This document shows, in pieces, positions 44,271-53,746 of a stretch of DNA of 64,000 nucleotides (position 1 is its first letter; each line of letters starts with the position of its first letter). The notes below the pieces were generated by a model. The model searched no databases. It saw only the letters and a program-made list of their open reading frames with translations, and was not told where the DNA came from. The DNA is taken from assembly GCF_016735585.2 (NCBI RefSeq), contig NZ_JAERSE020000004.1, positions 62,001 to 126,000 on the forward strand, read 5' to 3'. The DNA comes from Chryseobacterium tagetis (GTDB lineage Bacteria > Bacteroidota > Bacteroidia > Flavobacteriales > Weeksellaceae). A program made the translations under genes and the position numbers.

Positions 44271-44795
44271 ATGAATACAGAAGAAACCACTTTAGACAAA
44301 ATACGGAGCAGACCCAGATTTAAAATGTTTGCTCATCTCAGCAAAGAAGAGTATGCTCAGAATCTGAAAAAATACCTCGCAGAACACAAAGATGAATTTG
44401 CGGGAAATATTAATAATGAAGTGGCGACGATCTACGTAGAAACCAAATATGACAATTACTGGAAACCAAGATTATCTTTAAGAATAGAAATTGAAGACGA
44501 AAAAACTGCAATACGGGGTATTTTCGGACCCAGTTCTGCAGTTTGGACTTTCTTTATGTTTTTATATTTTTCTTTCTCCATTCTCTGGATGACTTTCTTC
44601 ACCATGCATTATGTAGAAAACCAAATCAAAAGCCATGAATTCCCTTGGGCTCTGAATGCTTCTTTCGCCATGTTATTCTGCATCGGCCTCACTTATGCTG
44701 CTGCAAGATTTGGGCAACATAAAGGCAAAAAAGAAATGCAAAAGCTAAGAAGATTTGCAGAAGAATCTACTTTACAATTTGAAAGAAAAGAATAA
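44271..44795 (+). CDS. Hypothetical membrane protein with two C-terminal helices
   Basis: A 174-residue protein. A soluble N-terminal half (about 1-85) is followed by two hydrophobic segments (TFFMFLYFSFSILWMTFF and ALNASFAMLFCIGLTYAAA) and a basic tail. The family is not recognised. It begins one base after the retropepsin stop and is likely co-transcribed. Its stop abuts the stop of the opposite-strand L,D-transpeptidase, with no spacer. Confidence 0.75.
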   Translation: MNTEETTLDKIRSRPRFKMFAHLSKEEYAQNLKKYLAEHKDEFAGNINNEVATIYVETKYDNYWKPRLSLRIEIEDEKTAIRGIFGPSSAVWTFFMFLYFSFSILWMTFFTMHYVENQIKSHEFPWALNASFAMLFCIGLTYAAARFGQHKGKKEMQKLRRFAEESTLQFERKE

Positions 44796-45833
44796 TTAAG
44801 GCACTTCTGTCTTAGGATTTGCCGGCATTTGTTCCAGAACAGCTTTTGCAGCTTTAATAGAATCTACGACAACTTGTCTGTTATCCTGTTCTTTTACTAT
44901 TTTTTCAATATTAGGTTCTATCATTTTAGTCATTTCTTCTACAGAAACGCTATTCGCATTTGGATCATCTAATAATTTTCTCCAAGGCTTTCTTCCTCCC
45001 CATTTGTAATCTCCATATACCAATACTGCCGTACCTTTTGCTTTGGTCGTTGCACCACCCGGATTTAAAACCCACGTATCTGCATAAGAATACAGCCATT
45101 GTGCATCTTTCATTAATAATCTTAAACATGAATGTGATGCAGGATAACCGGGAAGATCATACTGATGCCATCCAATTCCGTCCAGATTGAATATATTAAA
45201 ATTATAAGGTAACTTCCATTCACTGCTTACGGTGGAAATTGCCAATTTCTTTTTCCAGTTGGCAAATGTAAGACCTCTCTTCGTCTGTGCAGCTTTTTTT
45301 CCCATACTTGTTGGTCCCCATTTTACCAGACTTCCGTTTGAGTATACTCCATACGCCTGAATCGGATAAGAAAAAACAACGAATTTTTTCACCGGACTCA
45401 AGACATCCAGTTGCATAGGGAATGGTGCATATTCCATCAACGTTGTATCTATTTTAGCAGGAACAACCAAGGTATCTGCATTCCATTTATTTTTTGAATC
45501 CAATCTGTTTAAAGCGAAAATGGCGTATCGTTCTTTCTCCGTATATTTTTTATTAAAAACAGAAAACAAAGAGTCTTTCAGCTTTTTATCTTTAGGGAAA
45601 ATAAAAGCGTTATAAAAGCCATCTTCCTGCATTGCGGGCGGCAAAGATTCTTTTTGAACCACGGGCTCTTTCTTTACAGAATCCTGTTCTGCTTCCGGAG
45701 CTTCCACAATAGAATCTGCAGTTCCTTGAATCGTATCGCTTACTTTTTCGACTTCTTTTTTACATGAAACCAAAAGCACTGCAAATACAATTGTGTATAA
45801 AAATGATTTTTTCAAAGTTGTGTTTTTTTTCAT
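44796..45833 (-). CDS. L,D-transpeptidase (YkuD) lipoprotein
   Basis: A 345-residue envelope enzyme that crosslinks peptidoglycan or attaches proteins to it through L,D bonds. The lipobox is LVSC with Cys24. The catalytic domain has His223 (GWHQYDLPGYP) and SHSCLR with catalytic Cys236 and Arg238, as in the YkuD family. A long acidic N-terminal region (about 30-70) probably acts as a spacer. The transcript ends directly against the convergent gene. Confidence 0.9.
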   Translation of the reverse strand: MKKNTTLKKSFLYTIVFAVLLVSCKKEVEKVSDTIQGTADSIVEAPEAEQDSVKKEPVVQKESLPPAMQEDGFYNAFIFPKDKKLKDSLFSVFNKKYTEKERYAIFALNRLDSKNKWNADTLVVPAKIDTTLMEYAPFPMQLDVLSPVKKFVVFSYPIQAYGVYSNGSLVKWGPTSMGKKAAQTKRGLTFANWKKKLAISTVSSEWKLPYNFNIFNLDGIGWHQYDLPGYPASHSCLRLLMKDAQWLYSYADTWVLNPGGATTKAKGTAVLVYGDYKWGGRKPWRKLLDDPNANSVSVEEMTKMIEPNIEKIVKEQDNRQVVVDSIKAAKAVLEQMPANPKTEVP

Positions 45834-46145
45834 AAATAAAAGTTCTCCATTTAGTTGGTCTATCCACTACAAATATCAGACCTAAAATTTACTGTTCCTA
45901 TTCAAATACAATTAAATAATTGATATTGTCATTCAACGCATCGCAATTTGAATATTGTTCGTTATTCTGTTAAAAATACAAAACATTCATTCATAATTAA
46001 TCAGTTTTAAATAATTTTTTTCACAGCAGATAAATTCTAAAAAAGCAGCAAAACAATTTTACTGCTTTTTTATAAAATCCGGACAAGACTTATACTTGTT
46101 CCTTATTTTTGCATAGAATTAAATGAATACACATTTTTAAACAAT
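45834..46145. other. Intergenic stretch with promoter of the DUF1826-like gene
   Basis: 312 AT-rich bases without a convincing gene. It includes a hairpin (AAAAAGCAG at 46040-46048 and CTGCTTTTT at 46062-46070), an inverted repeat ACAAG-N7-CTTGT (46083-46099) and a TAnnTTTG box TATTTTTG (46104-46111) serving the plus-strand gene. An isolated TTGTCATTC at 45926 has no matching arm. Confidence 0.5.
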
Positions 46146-46844
46146 ATGAGCAATACATTTTCTGGCAACGATCAAATTGGAACGGTTTCTTCTTTTTCTG
46201 AACTTGTAAAAACCAGTTTTCAAGGTGTAATGAATGCTCTTTGCTGGGAAAGAGAGTTGGTTGGGGATTTTAAAGAGATTGTCTCTAAACTTTCATTAAA
46301 GGAAAATATTACAGAAGTTTCTGTTGAGGATCTTTTAGCATTACATCTCTCAAAAAACGGGGATAATGCAAGAAAGGTCATTTTGAACGATATGCAGCTC
46401 TTAACAGATTTTAGTGCATCTCCTTCTCTTAATTTACTTAAAAAATATGAAAGGGATGAGGAATTCAGCTTTATTTCAACAGATGTTTATTCTTATCATG
46501 TAGACCGATCTCCTATTGGAACAGATACTTTTTTGTGCACTTATCACGGCGCTGCAAGTGACATCTTACCCAATGATCAGGCTGTTCAAAAAATATTGGT
46601 TCCTAAAATTAGAGAAAAACTTAAGGAACTGCACAACGGTCAGGACGATGAGTTTGAGGCTTTTTTAAAGGAGTATTTTTTTGACCTTCATTATCAGCCT
46701 AAACCAGATGCTCAGCCAACAAATTTAGGAACAGGTCATCTCTGGAGATTAGCAGTAGATCATCCTGAACAGCAGGTTTTACCATGTGTACATCGCGCTC
46801 CTGTAGAAAATGACGGGGAATATCGACTGCTTTTGATTTGTTGA
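46146..46844 (+). CDS. DUF1826-like protein
   Basis: A 232-residue soluble protein. The arrangement YHVDRSPIGTDTFLCTYHGA, then GTGHLWRLAVDHPEQQ and CVHRAPVENDGEYRLLLIC, matches the DUF1826 pattern, which has conserved Cys and His residues. In other bacteria DUF1826 genes are linked to zinc limitation (family knowledge), but no zinc gene is adjacent here. It ends 33 bases from the convergent ABC permease gene. Confidence 0.72.
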   Translation: MSNTFSGNDQIGTVSSFSELVKTSFQGVMNALCWERELVGDFKEIVSKLSLKENITEVSVEDLLALHLSKNGDNARKVILNDMQLLTDFSASPSLNLLKKYERDEEFSFISTDVYSYHVDRSPIGTDTFLCTYHGAASDILPNDQAVQKILVPKIREKLKELHNGQDDEFEAFLKEYFFDLHYQPKPDAQPTNLGTGHLWRLAVDHPEQQVLPCVHRAPVENDGEYRLLLIC

Positions 46845-46877
46845 TTATATTTATTGCTCAGAATTGATAGTATATTT

Positions 46878-47999
46878 TCAGCTTGTCTTCCGGTAATTAT
46901 AAATCGCCAAAGAATTGAGTACCAAAGCAAAAGCCAGTAAATAGAACAATTCATTCTTTACTTCCGACAATCCACTCCCTTTTAATACAATAAGTCTTAC
47001 TACGCTGATAAAATGCGTTACAGGAGTAAAAGCAGACATTGTTCTTGCCCAATCCGGCATACTGTCTGTACTGGTGAAAAAACCGCTCATCAGCATAAAG
47101 ATCATCATAAAGAAAAATGCGATGAACATAGCTTGTAATTGTGTATCTGCAAACGTAGAAATTAAAAGTCCTAAACCCAGTAAAGCAATAAGATAAACCG
47201 CCGCAAAAAGATAAAGGACGAGCAGACTTCCCTGAGGAAAAATTCCATAGACTATATACATTACAGTTAATCCAAGGGTAAAAACTATCATTCCGACAAT
47301 CCAGAAAGGAATTAATTTACCTAAGATAAATTGCCATTTTTTGATGGGCGTCACATTGATCTGTTCAATGGTACCGATTTCCTTTTCCCTTACAATATTC
47401 AATGCGGTGATAAAACCTCCGATCAGTGTAAGCAGCAACACCAAAATCCCCGGAACCATATAATATTTATATTCTGCTCTTGGATTGTACCAATTGGAAC
47501 TCACCACCTGTACATTAGCCCTGGAGCTTGTTGAAGCTGTAAATGTTTTCATGGTAACATCCAGATCATTATTAAAATCTGCAATCACAGACATTAGATA
47601 AGCTCCTCCCAAAGACGATTTTGTTCCATTAATTGCATCTACCGAAAGATTGACTTTCTGACTTCCTTCCCGAACAAGATTACGTTCAAAGCCGGCAGGA
47701 ATTTCCAACACAAGATCTGCTTCACTTTCCTCAATCATTTTTAGCCCGTTCTGATAAGAATCCGGAGTTCCGGCAATTTTAAAATAACCCGATGAAGCGA
47801 TTTTATGAATGAGTTTTTGGGAATAGCTGCTGTGATCGTGATCAACATACGCTATATTAACATTTTTCACTTCAAAATTAGCAGCGAGAGGCATAATGAT
47901 CAGCTGAATGATCGGCATCGCAAACATCATCGCCAGTATAGTTTTGTCTCTGAAAATCTGACGAAATTCTTTCTGTAAAATGAATCTTAATACTTTCAC
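46878..47999 (-). CDS. ABC-2 type permease, YbhR-like
   Basis: A 373-residue permease. It begins with RFILQKEFRQIFRDKTILAMMF, an ABC-2 type N-terminus, followed by a large extracytoplasmic domain and a cluster of five membrane helices. FTPVTHFISVVRLIVLKGSG is typical of the family. It is the last gene of the efflux operon and overlaps the preceding permease by 4 bases. Confidence 0.9.
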   Translation of the reverse strand: MKVLRFILQKEFRQIFRDKTILAMMFAMPIIQLIIMPLAANFEVKNVNIAYVDHDHSSYSQKLIHKIASSGYFKIAGTPDSYQNGLKMIEESEADLVLEIPAGFERNLVREGSQKVNLSVDAINGTKSSLGGAYLMSVIADFNNDLDVTMKTFTASTSSRANVQVVSSNWYNPRAEYKYYMVPGILVLLLTLIGGFITALNIVREKEIGTIEQINVTPIKKWQFILGKLIPFWIVGMIVFTLGLTVMYIVYGIFPQGSLLVLYLFAAVYLIALLGLGLLISTFADTQLQAMFIAFFFMMIFMLMSGFFTSTDSMPDWARTMSAFTPVTHFISVVRLIVLKGSGLSEVKNELFYLLAFALVLNSLAIYNYRKTS

Positions 48000-49102
48000 G
48001 ACAGTCTGATTTTAAAATTCTTCAAAGCTAATGTCAGTAAAACAACACACATCCCTACCAAAATCAACGTTTCTTTCCAGATATAACCGAATCCTAATCC
48101 TTTCAGCATTACCGCTTTTACAATGGTATAATAATATCTTGATGGCAATACGTGTGAGATAATCTGAAACAACATCGGCATATTTTCTATCGGGAACATA
48201 AATCCCGTTAAAAGCAATGTCGGCAGCATCATTCCCATCATCGAGATCAGCATTGCGGTTTGCTGCGAGTTGGTAAGGTTTGAAATCAACAGTCCTAATG
48301 CAAGGCAGGTAATGATAAACAGGATACTTTCTGCAAAAAGTAAAATTAAACTTCCTTTTATTTCAACATTTAATAAATACACAGAAAGTAAAAGAATAAT
48401 GATAAAATTAACCAAAGAAAGCACCAGATAAGGGATTGCTTTGGCAATTAATACCATAATCGGTTTAAAAGGTGATACCAGTAAGATTTCCATTGTTCCC
48501 AATTCTTTTTCTTTGACAACTGCAACGGATGTAAGCGCCGTACTTACGATCATAAAGATCAGTGCGATCACACCGGGAATAAAATTCAGGGATCCGTTTT
48601 GGTCTTCATTATAGAGTTGCCTTAATTCAGGAATAATCTGATAGGAAGGTTTTGCTGTCGGATTTAACTGCTGTTGATAATTATTGATAATCGTGGTAAG
48701 ATAATTGGTAAGAATAGTAGCCGTATTCGGGTCTGAAGCATCAGCAATAACCTGTATCTGCACTCCGTCTTTTCGGTAAAGATCCTGCCCGAAATTAGCA
48801 GGAAATATAACTGCACATTTTATGCTACCGCCTTTAAATCTTTTTTCAATTTCGGGATAATTTAAAACAGGTTCTTTCACTTTAAAATAAGAACTGGACT
48901 GTATTTTAGCAATGATCTGTTCCGATTGTACATCATGAGCATTATCCAAAACAGCAACACCAATATTTTTCACCTCACTGCTCAGTGCGAAACCAAACAG
49001 TACGATCTGCACCACCGGCAAACCGAAAAGGATCAGAAGCGTTCTGCGGTCTCTGAATACGTGGTAAAATTCTTTCCGGATAAATACTAATAACTGTTTC
49101 AT
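47996..49102 (-). CDS. ABC-2 type permease, YbhS-like
   Basis: A 368-residue permease with the N-terminus MKQLLVFIRKEFYHVFRDRR, a large periplasmic loop and C-terminal membrane helices (LLSVYLLNVEIKGSLILLFA, SHVLPSRYYYTIVKAVML). The start at 49102 is chosen since it begins one base after the ATPase stop; a longer frame to 49153 would overlap the ATPase gene. It forms the transporter with its partner permease and the two ATPases. Confidence 0.9.
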   Translation of the reverse strand: MKQLLVFIRKEFYHVFRDRRTLLILFGLPVVQIVLFGFALSSEVKNIGVAVLDNAHDVQSEQIIAKIQSSSYFKVKEPVLNYPEIEKRFKGGSIKCAVIFPANFGQDLYRKDGVQIQVIADASDPNTATILTNYLTTIINNYQQQLNPTAKPSYQIIPELRQLYNEDQNGSLNFIPGVIALIFMIVSTALTSVAVVKEKELGTMEILLVSPFKPIMVLIAKAIPYLVLSLVNFIIILLLSVYLLNVEIKGSLILLFAESILFIITCLALGLLISNLTNSQQTAMLISMMGMMLPTLLLTGFMFPIENMPMLFQIISHVLPSRYYYTIVKAVMLKGLGFGYIWKETLILVGMCVVLLTLALKNFKIRLS

Positions 49103-49103
49103 A

Positions 49104-49844
49104 TTAATCTCCTGATCGTTTGGCATTCCTTGCAAGTTGGTAGAAAACATCATCCATGGAATGTGTATTGAACTGTTTTTTCAGATTAGCCGGAGTATCC
49201 AGCGCTTCTACCCTGCCATCGACCATTACGGTGATCCGGTTGCAATATTCTGCTTCATCCATATAATGCGTGGTAACGAAAACGGTAATTCCGTCTGCTG
49301 CTGCCTGATAAATCATATCCCAGAACTGACGTCTTGTTATAGGATCTACTCCACCCGTAGGTTCGTCCAGGAAAACAATCTTAGGACGATGAAAAATAGC
49401 GACTGAAAAAGCCAGCTTCTGTTTCCAGCCAAGCGGTAAAGCACCCACCAGTTTTTTAGCTTCTTTTTCTAAACTGAGAGTGGTAATCAATTCGGCGCTT
49501 CGTTTTTTTATTTCGGAGCGGGAAACACCGTATACTCCGCCATAAAATTCAATATTCTCAAGAATGGTAAGATTATCATACAGAGAAAATTTCTGGCTCA
49601 TGTAGCCGATATTCCTTTTGATCTGCTCCTGCTGTTTATACACATCAAAACCGGCAACTGTAGCTGAACCCGACGTAGGAAAAGACAACCCGCAAAGAAT
49701 TCGCATTGCAGTGGTTTTTCCGGCTCCGTTAGCTCCGAGAAATCCAAATATCTCTCCCTGCTCGACATCAAAGGTGATGCGGTCAACTGCTTTAAAGTCT
49801 CCAAACTGCTTTGTTAAATCTTTACAAATAATTGCTTTATCCAT
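49104..49844 (-). CDS. ABC transporter ATPase 2 (second YbhF half-like)
   Basis: A 246-residue nucleotide-binding protein. Walker A is GANGAGKTT, the C-loop reads LPLGWKQKLA (not LSGGQ), Walker B is VFLDEPTGGVD, and the switch His lies in VTTHYMDEAE. It looks like the second half of E. coli YbhF or RbbA, where the altered C-loop is usual. It begins directly after ATPase 1 (no gap). Confidence 0.92.
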   Translation of the reverse strand: MDKAIICKDLTKQFGDFKAVDRITFDVEQGEIFGFLGANGAGKTTAMRILCGLSFPTSGSATVAGFDVYKQQEQIKRNIGYMSQKFSLYDNLTILENIEFYGGVYGVSRSEIKKRSAELITTLSLEKEAKKLVGALPLGWKQKLAFSVAIFHRPKIVFLDEPTGGVDPITRRQFWDMIYQAAADGITVFVTTHYMDEAEYCNRITVMVDGRVEALDTPANLKKQFNTHSMDDVFYQLARNAKRSGD

Positions 49845-50771
49845 TTACTCGGTTTTTATTTGCTGTTCCTGCATCAGTCTTATAAAACTATCCTCTATGG
49901 TCGGAGTAATTTTTTTCACCTCAAAATCTTCCGGATTGTATTTCTCCGCTAAATCTTTTACCGTTTGTTCATCTTCATTTTCCGCAACTAATGTCACATG
50001 AATATATTCTCCGAATGCATAGCAGCTTTCTACCCCTTTATCAGATCTTAAATCTTCCAATAGCTTATATATATTCTTAGCTTTCACTGCAAAAAGTGCT
50101 TTAGGAAAATTCCTGACAATATTTTCAGGCTCATCTACCGACATTATTTTTCCGTTTTGAATAAGAGCAATACGGTCGCATAATTTCGCTTCGTCCATAT
50201 AAGGAGTCGAGACCACAATGCTGATATTTTGCTCTTTAAGTTTTGCCAGCATATCCCAGAACTCCTTTCTGGAAACTACATCTACTCCGGTTGTAGGCTC
50301 ATCAAGAAATAAAACTTCAGGTTTATGGATGAGTGCACAACAAAGTGCTAATTTTTGCTTCATTCCTCCTGACAGCTTTCCTGCTCTACGATTACTGAAG
50401 GGTTTTATCTGCTCATAAATATCTTTGATCAAATCATAATTCTCCTCGATTGTTGTTCCGAAAAGTGTTGCAAAGAAATTCAGGTTTTCAGACACGGTCA
50501 GATCCTGATAAAGAGAAAATTTTCCGGGCATATATCCTACCTTGTTCCGGATCGCTCGATACTCTTTTATTACATCATGCCCTTCAACAGTTGCAGTTCC
50601 GCTGTCTGCGAGTAGTAAAGTGGTAAGAATACGGAAAATCGATGTTTTACCTGCTCCATCCGGTCCTATCAATCCAAACAATTCTCCTTTTGAGACTTCA
50701 AAAGAAACATCATCAACGGCTTTTACTTCTCCGTAGGTTTTAGTAATATTTTTTACAACGACAGAATTCAT
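49845..50771 (-). CDS. ABC transporter ATPase 1 (first YbhF half-like)
   Basis: A 308-residue ATPase with Walker A GPDGAGKTS, signature LSGGMKQKLAL, Walker B VLFLDEPTTGVD and a C-terminal extension of about 90 residues. The switch His is replaced: the stretch reads VSTPYMDEAK, with Pro where most members have His. In E. coli both ATPases are fused in YbhF; here they are separate genes. Confidence 0.9.
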   Translation of the reverse strand: MNSVVVKNITKTYGEVKAVDDVSFEVSKGELFGLIGPDGAGKTSIFRILTTLLLADSGTATVEGHDVIKEYRAIRNKVGYMPGKFSLYQDLTVSENLNFFATLFGTTIEENYDLIKDIYEQIKPFSNRRAGKLSGGMKQKLALCCALIHKPEVLFLDEPTTGVDVVSRKEFWDMLAKLKEQNISIVVSTPYMDEAKLCDRIALIQNGKIMSVDEPENIVRNFPKALFAVKAKNIYKLLEDLRSDKGVESCYAFGEYIHVTLVAENEDEQTVKDLAEKYNPEDFEVKKITPTIEDSFIRLMQEQQIKTE

Positions 50772-50777
50772 CCCTTT

Positions 50778-51719
50778 TTATTTTGACCAGATTGCTTCAC
50801 CGTACATTCCTATTTTAAGATATCCGTCGTTTTTCACCTTAATTTTAATCGCATAGACCAGATTTGCTCTTTCATCTTTGGTCTGAATGGTTTTTGGGGA
50901 AAATTCAGATTTACTCGAAACCCATACAATCGTTCCTGTATATTCTTTATACTTTTTTTCTCCCTGATCGATTCTTACTTTCACCTGCTGATTCAATTTA
51001 ATCTGTGGCAGCTGAGTTCCTGTAATATAAGCTCTCAGATCAAGTATATCTGTATTGGCAATTTTATATAATGGTTTTCCGATGACCTGCATTTCGCCCT
51101 GTAGCGCATAATTAACTAATACAGTTCCATTAATTGGATTAATAATTTGCCCTTTATTGATCTGCTCCTGAAACTGGGCAATCGTTTTTTCTAAAGGAGC
51201 CGTTTCACTTAAAATACTGCGGTTTTGTGTATCTGTATTTGAATTGTTTACTGAAAGCTGCTGTTTTGTTGCCACCATCTGTTTTCTGAGCTGGTCGATT
51301 CCTGCATCTATATCATCAAGCTGTTTACGCGTTGCAGCGTCTGCTTTTACCAAATTTGCAGTACGGGTTCGCTCGTGAAGCTGATGTTCCAATTGAGATT
51401 CCAGTACAGCCAACTGTTTTTTCACCAATTCATCCTGAGCATCAGGAGTGCTTGTTTTCTGATGCAATGCCTGAATATTAGCTTCCGCCTGTTCTTTTTG
51501 CAGCACTGCGGTTTTCACATCGATCTGTCCTACCTGATCTCCTTTTTTAAGATACGCACCTTCCTGAACGGAATATGCAATCAGTTCCCCATTTTGCTGG
51601 GCAGAAACAATCACCTCATCGGCTTCAAAATTACCCGAAGCATCAAAATCATCTTTTTTCTCACAGGAATTCAAGAATAAAACAGCAGTAAAAAATAGGA
51701 TAAGCTTTTTCATTGTCAA
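50778..51719 (-). CDS. HlyD-type membrane fusion protein (YbhG-like), lipoprotein
   Basis: A 313-residue adaptor linking the inner-membrane transporter to TolC. The N-terminal signal MKKLILFFTAVLFLNSCEKK carries a lipobox (LNSC). A biotinyl-lipoyl-like half motif EVIVSAQQNGELIAYSVQEG, a long alpha-helical hairpin (about 85-165) and a beta-barrel part (KGQIINPINGTVLVNYAL) follow. It starts 4 bases downstream of TolC. Confidence 0.9.
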   Translation of the reverse strand: MTMKKLILFFTAVLFLNSCEKKDDFDASGNFEADEVIVSAQQNGELIAYSVQEGAYLKKGDQVGQIDVKTAVLQKEQAEANIQALHQKTSTPDAQDELVKKQLAVLESQLEHQLHERTRTANLVKADAATRKQLDDIDAGIDQLRKQMVATKQQLSVNNSNTDTQNRSILSETAPLEKTIAQFQEQINKGQIINPINGTVLVNYALQGEMQVIGKPLYKIANTDILDLRAYITGTQLPQIKLNQQVKVRIDQGEKKYKEYTGTIVWVSSKSEFSPKTIQTKDERANLVYAIKIKVKNDGYLKIGMYGEAIWSK

Positions 51720-51723
51720 TAGA

Positions 51724-53013
51724 TTAGTTTCCGGTTATAAATTTCTGATTATATTTTGCCTGTAACAGCTGGATCTGATGAAGAATCAACGTTTGCCTTG
51801 CAAGATTTTCCGCATTCGTCTTCTGAATATATTCATGGGTTGTAATCACTCCGTTGCTTAATTGTGCTTCGGCAGATTTTCTCACAGATTCACGCAGAGC
51901 GATTGCATTTTCATCCTGCTGAATCAGCTCATTATATTTTTTGATCTGATCATCCTGTTGCGTGAGATCCAGTTTCGTATTCAGTAAAAATGTTTCTTTA
52001 TCTGCATCTACAGCCTCTCTGTTAAGTTTTAAAATTTCTTTCTGATTCGAAGAAGTATAAAGACTTTCCAACGACCAGTTAAATCTTATTCCCGCAATAA
52101 ACCAGGGTCCGAATTTATTTTCGATAATATTAAGAGTCGGTCTTCCGTACGCTCCCTGAACAAAAGCACTTACCTGTGGCAAAAGATCGGATTTCAGCTG
52201 ACTTTCCTGAAGATCATAAATCGATTTCTGAAGCTCAAAACCTTTTATTTCAGGTCTTTTCATTTCAGTTTGAAAAACTTCACCATCGGGTAACTGAAGT
52301 TCTTCTGAAGACGAAACATTTTTCCCGATAAAAACTGAGAGCATCTTGAGATAGGTATCACGATTGGTTTTGTATTCGGTACTCATCATATCAATATTGA
52401 TGATTTCCGCTTTCAGTTCATCCAGATTACTTCGATAAGCCACGCCATATTTTAAAGCAGCTTCAGTTTTTTGTACCTGAGTCTGAAGATTGGCTTTGTT
52501 GAGTTCATTTTGTTTAAGTTGCGAATCCATCAAAAGAATGGAAAAGAAAATCGTATTGATTCTCTGTCTTATCGCATAGAGATTGGTTTCAACATTCTGG
52601 GTCTGCAACACCGCATTGGCTTTTGTCAGATCTTTTTGATTGCGGATTTTCCCTCCGTCATAAAGCAGCTGATCTACTTCACCCTGAATTTTATACTGGT
52701 CTTTACTTAATGAAGGAAGCGCCATATTGATTGGAAGCGAACCTAAAGCGTCAGAAAAATTAATCGTCTGTGACTGATAGGTAGCCTGCCCCGAAAATGA
52801 AACCTGAGGAAAGTATCTTTTATTAGCATTTTCTACTGTAAAATCAGCTGTTTTGGCAATGATATCCATCTTCTTTATCAGAGGATAGTTTTCTTTTGCC
52901 AAATGATAGCATTCTTCTAAAGACAAACTTCCTGATTGTGCCGTTATCCAATTAAAACACAGCATCAAAAGTAAAATCCAGATTCTTTTTTCTTCAGTTT
53001 TAAAATAAATCAT
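51724..53013 (-). CDS. TolC-family outer-membrane efflux protein
   Basis: A 429-residue outer-membrane channel component with a signal peptide (LLLMLCFNWITAQSG). The sequence has two long helical OEP repeats, beginning SLSLEECYHLAKENYPLIKK. The central FGPWFIAGIRFNWSLESLY is typical of TolC-like proteins. It is the first structural gene after tetR, 51 bases away, and is co-directed with it. Confidence 0.9.
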   Translation of the reverse strand: MIYFKTEEKRIWILLLMLCFNWITAQSGSLSLEECYHLAKENYPLIKKMDIIAKTADFTVENANKRYFPQVSFSGQATYQSQTINFSDALGSLPINMALPSLSKDQYKIQGEVDQLLYDGGKIRNQKDLTKANAVLQTQNVETNLYAIRQRINTIFFSILLMDSQLKQNELNKANLQTQVQKTEAALKYGVAYRSNLDELKAEIINIDMMSTEYKTNRDTYLKMLSVFIGKNVSSSEELQLPDGEVFQTEMKRPEIKGFELQKSIYDLQESQLKSDLLPQVSAFVQGAYGRPTLNIIENKFGPWFIAGIRFNWSLESLYTSSNQKEILKLNREAVDADKETFLLNTKLDLTQQDDQIKKYNELIQQDENAIALRESVRKSAEAQLSNGVITTHEYIQKTNAENLARQTLILHQIQLLQAKYNQKFITGN

Positions 53014-53064
53014 CCTGTTTATTTTTTTGTTTTAATCATTGGATCAATTCACGGGCAAAAAAAA

Positions 53065-53688
53065 TTATTCTCCTTTCATCATTGATTTGACCCATATCGG
53101 GATCAGTTTTTTGCGCTCGGTCATCAGCACAGTAAATTCAGAGTCATTAATTCCGCTTCCTCCCATCAGCAAAGGTTTAGCAATGAACGGAAAGATCACC
53201 AATCCCATTACATTCATCAAAAAATGCAAAGGATTAGGTTCCGAAATTTCCCCCTTCTCCACCATCTCTTTATGTTGTTTAAAGAAAACTGAATGAGCCA
53301 ATACTTGTCTGATTGGTAATTTCTCCAACAACAGATTAGGATTATTACGGATTTCAGTCACGATAAACGTTGGAATTTCCGGTTCTTTAATAATGAGATC
53401 AATATATTTTGAAGCAATTTCTTCCACTTTTTTGTTTAAAGTTGTTCCTTCATCATCCAATACCACAATCATATTCTTAATAAAGCCTGATAATGTTTCC
53501 AGCATGATGATTTCGAATAACTTCGCTTTACTTCTGAAATAATAATTAAGCAGCGCAAGATTAATATCTGCCTCCTCCGCAATATCTCTTGTACGGGTAG
53601 CAGCAAATCCTTTTCTGTAAAAAACAGTACGGGCTGCTTCCTTTATTTTTTCTTCTGTACTTATATCTATTTTTTTAGACTCTTTCAT
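53065..53688 (-). CDS. TetR-family regulator of the efflux operon
   Basis: A 207-residue repressor with an N-terminal HTH (EEKIKEAARTVFYRKGFAAT, INLALLNYYFRSKAKLFE). The ATG at 53688 follows a good ribosome-binding site (GGGAAGGAA); the longer frame starts at a GTG at 53712 that overlaps the -7 box. It is the first gene of the operon and likely represses it through the palindrome at 53747-53768. The inducer is unknown. Confidence 0.92.
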   Translation of the reverse strand: MKESKKIDISTEEKIKEAARTVFYRKGFAATRTRDIAEEADINLALLNYYFRSKAKLFEIIMLETLSGFIKNMIVVLDDEGTTLNKKVEEIASKYIDLIIKEPEIPTFIVTEIRNNPNLLLEKLPIRQVLAHSVFFKQHKEMVEKGEISEPNPLHFLMNVMGLVIFPFIAKPLLMGGSGINDSEFTVLMTERKKLIPIWVKSMMKGE

Positions 53689-53711
53689 TTCCTTCCCAAT
53701 CTTTTCCAACA

Positions 53712-53744
53712 CAAATATAAAAACTAAATTTTATTTTTAAACAA
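53712..53744 (-). promoter_or_regulatory. Promoter of tetR and the efflux operon
   Basis: Minus-strand TTG (53744-53742), 22 bases, then TATATTTG (53719-53712). Transcription would start about 17 bases before the ATG at 53688. Confidence 0.6.
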
Positions 53745-53746
53745 TT

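Noticed and set aside
45926..45934. Isolated TTGTCATTC, the end of the palindromic repeat family
   Set aside because: No matching GAATGACAA arm was found in the same intergenic stretch; a 9-base match can occur by chance.
49104..49844. ATPase 2 as a pseudogene because of the missing LSGGQ
   Set aside because: LPLGWKQKLA is the usual C-loop form in the second half of YbhF/RbbA-type proteins, and the frame and other motifs are intact.
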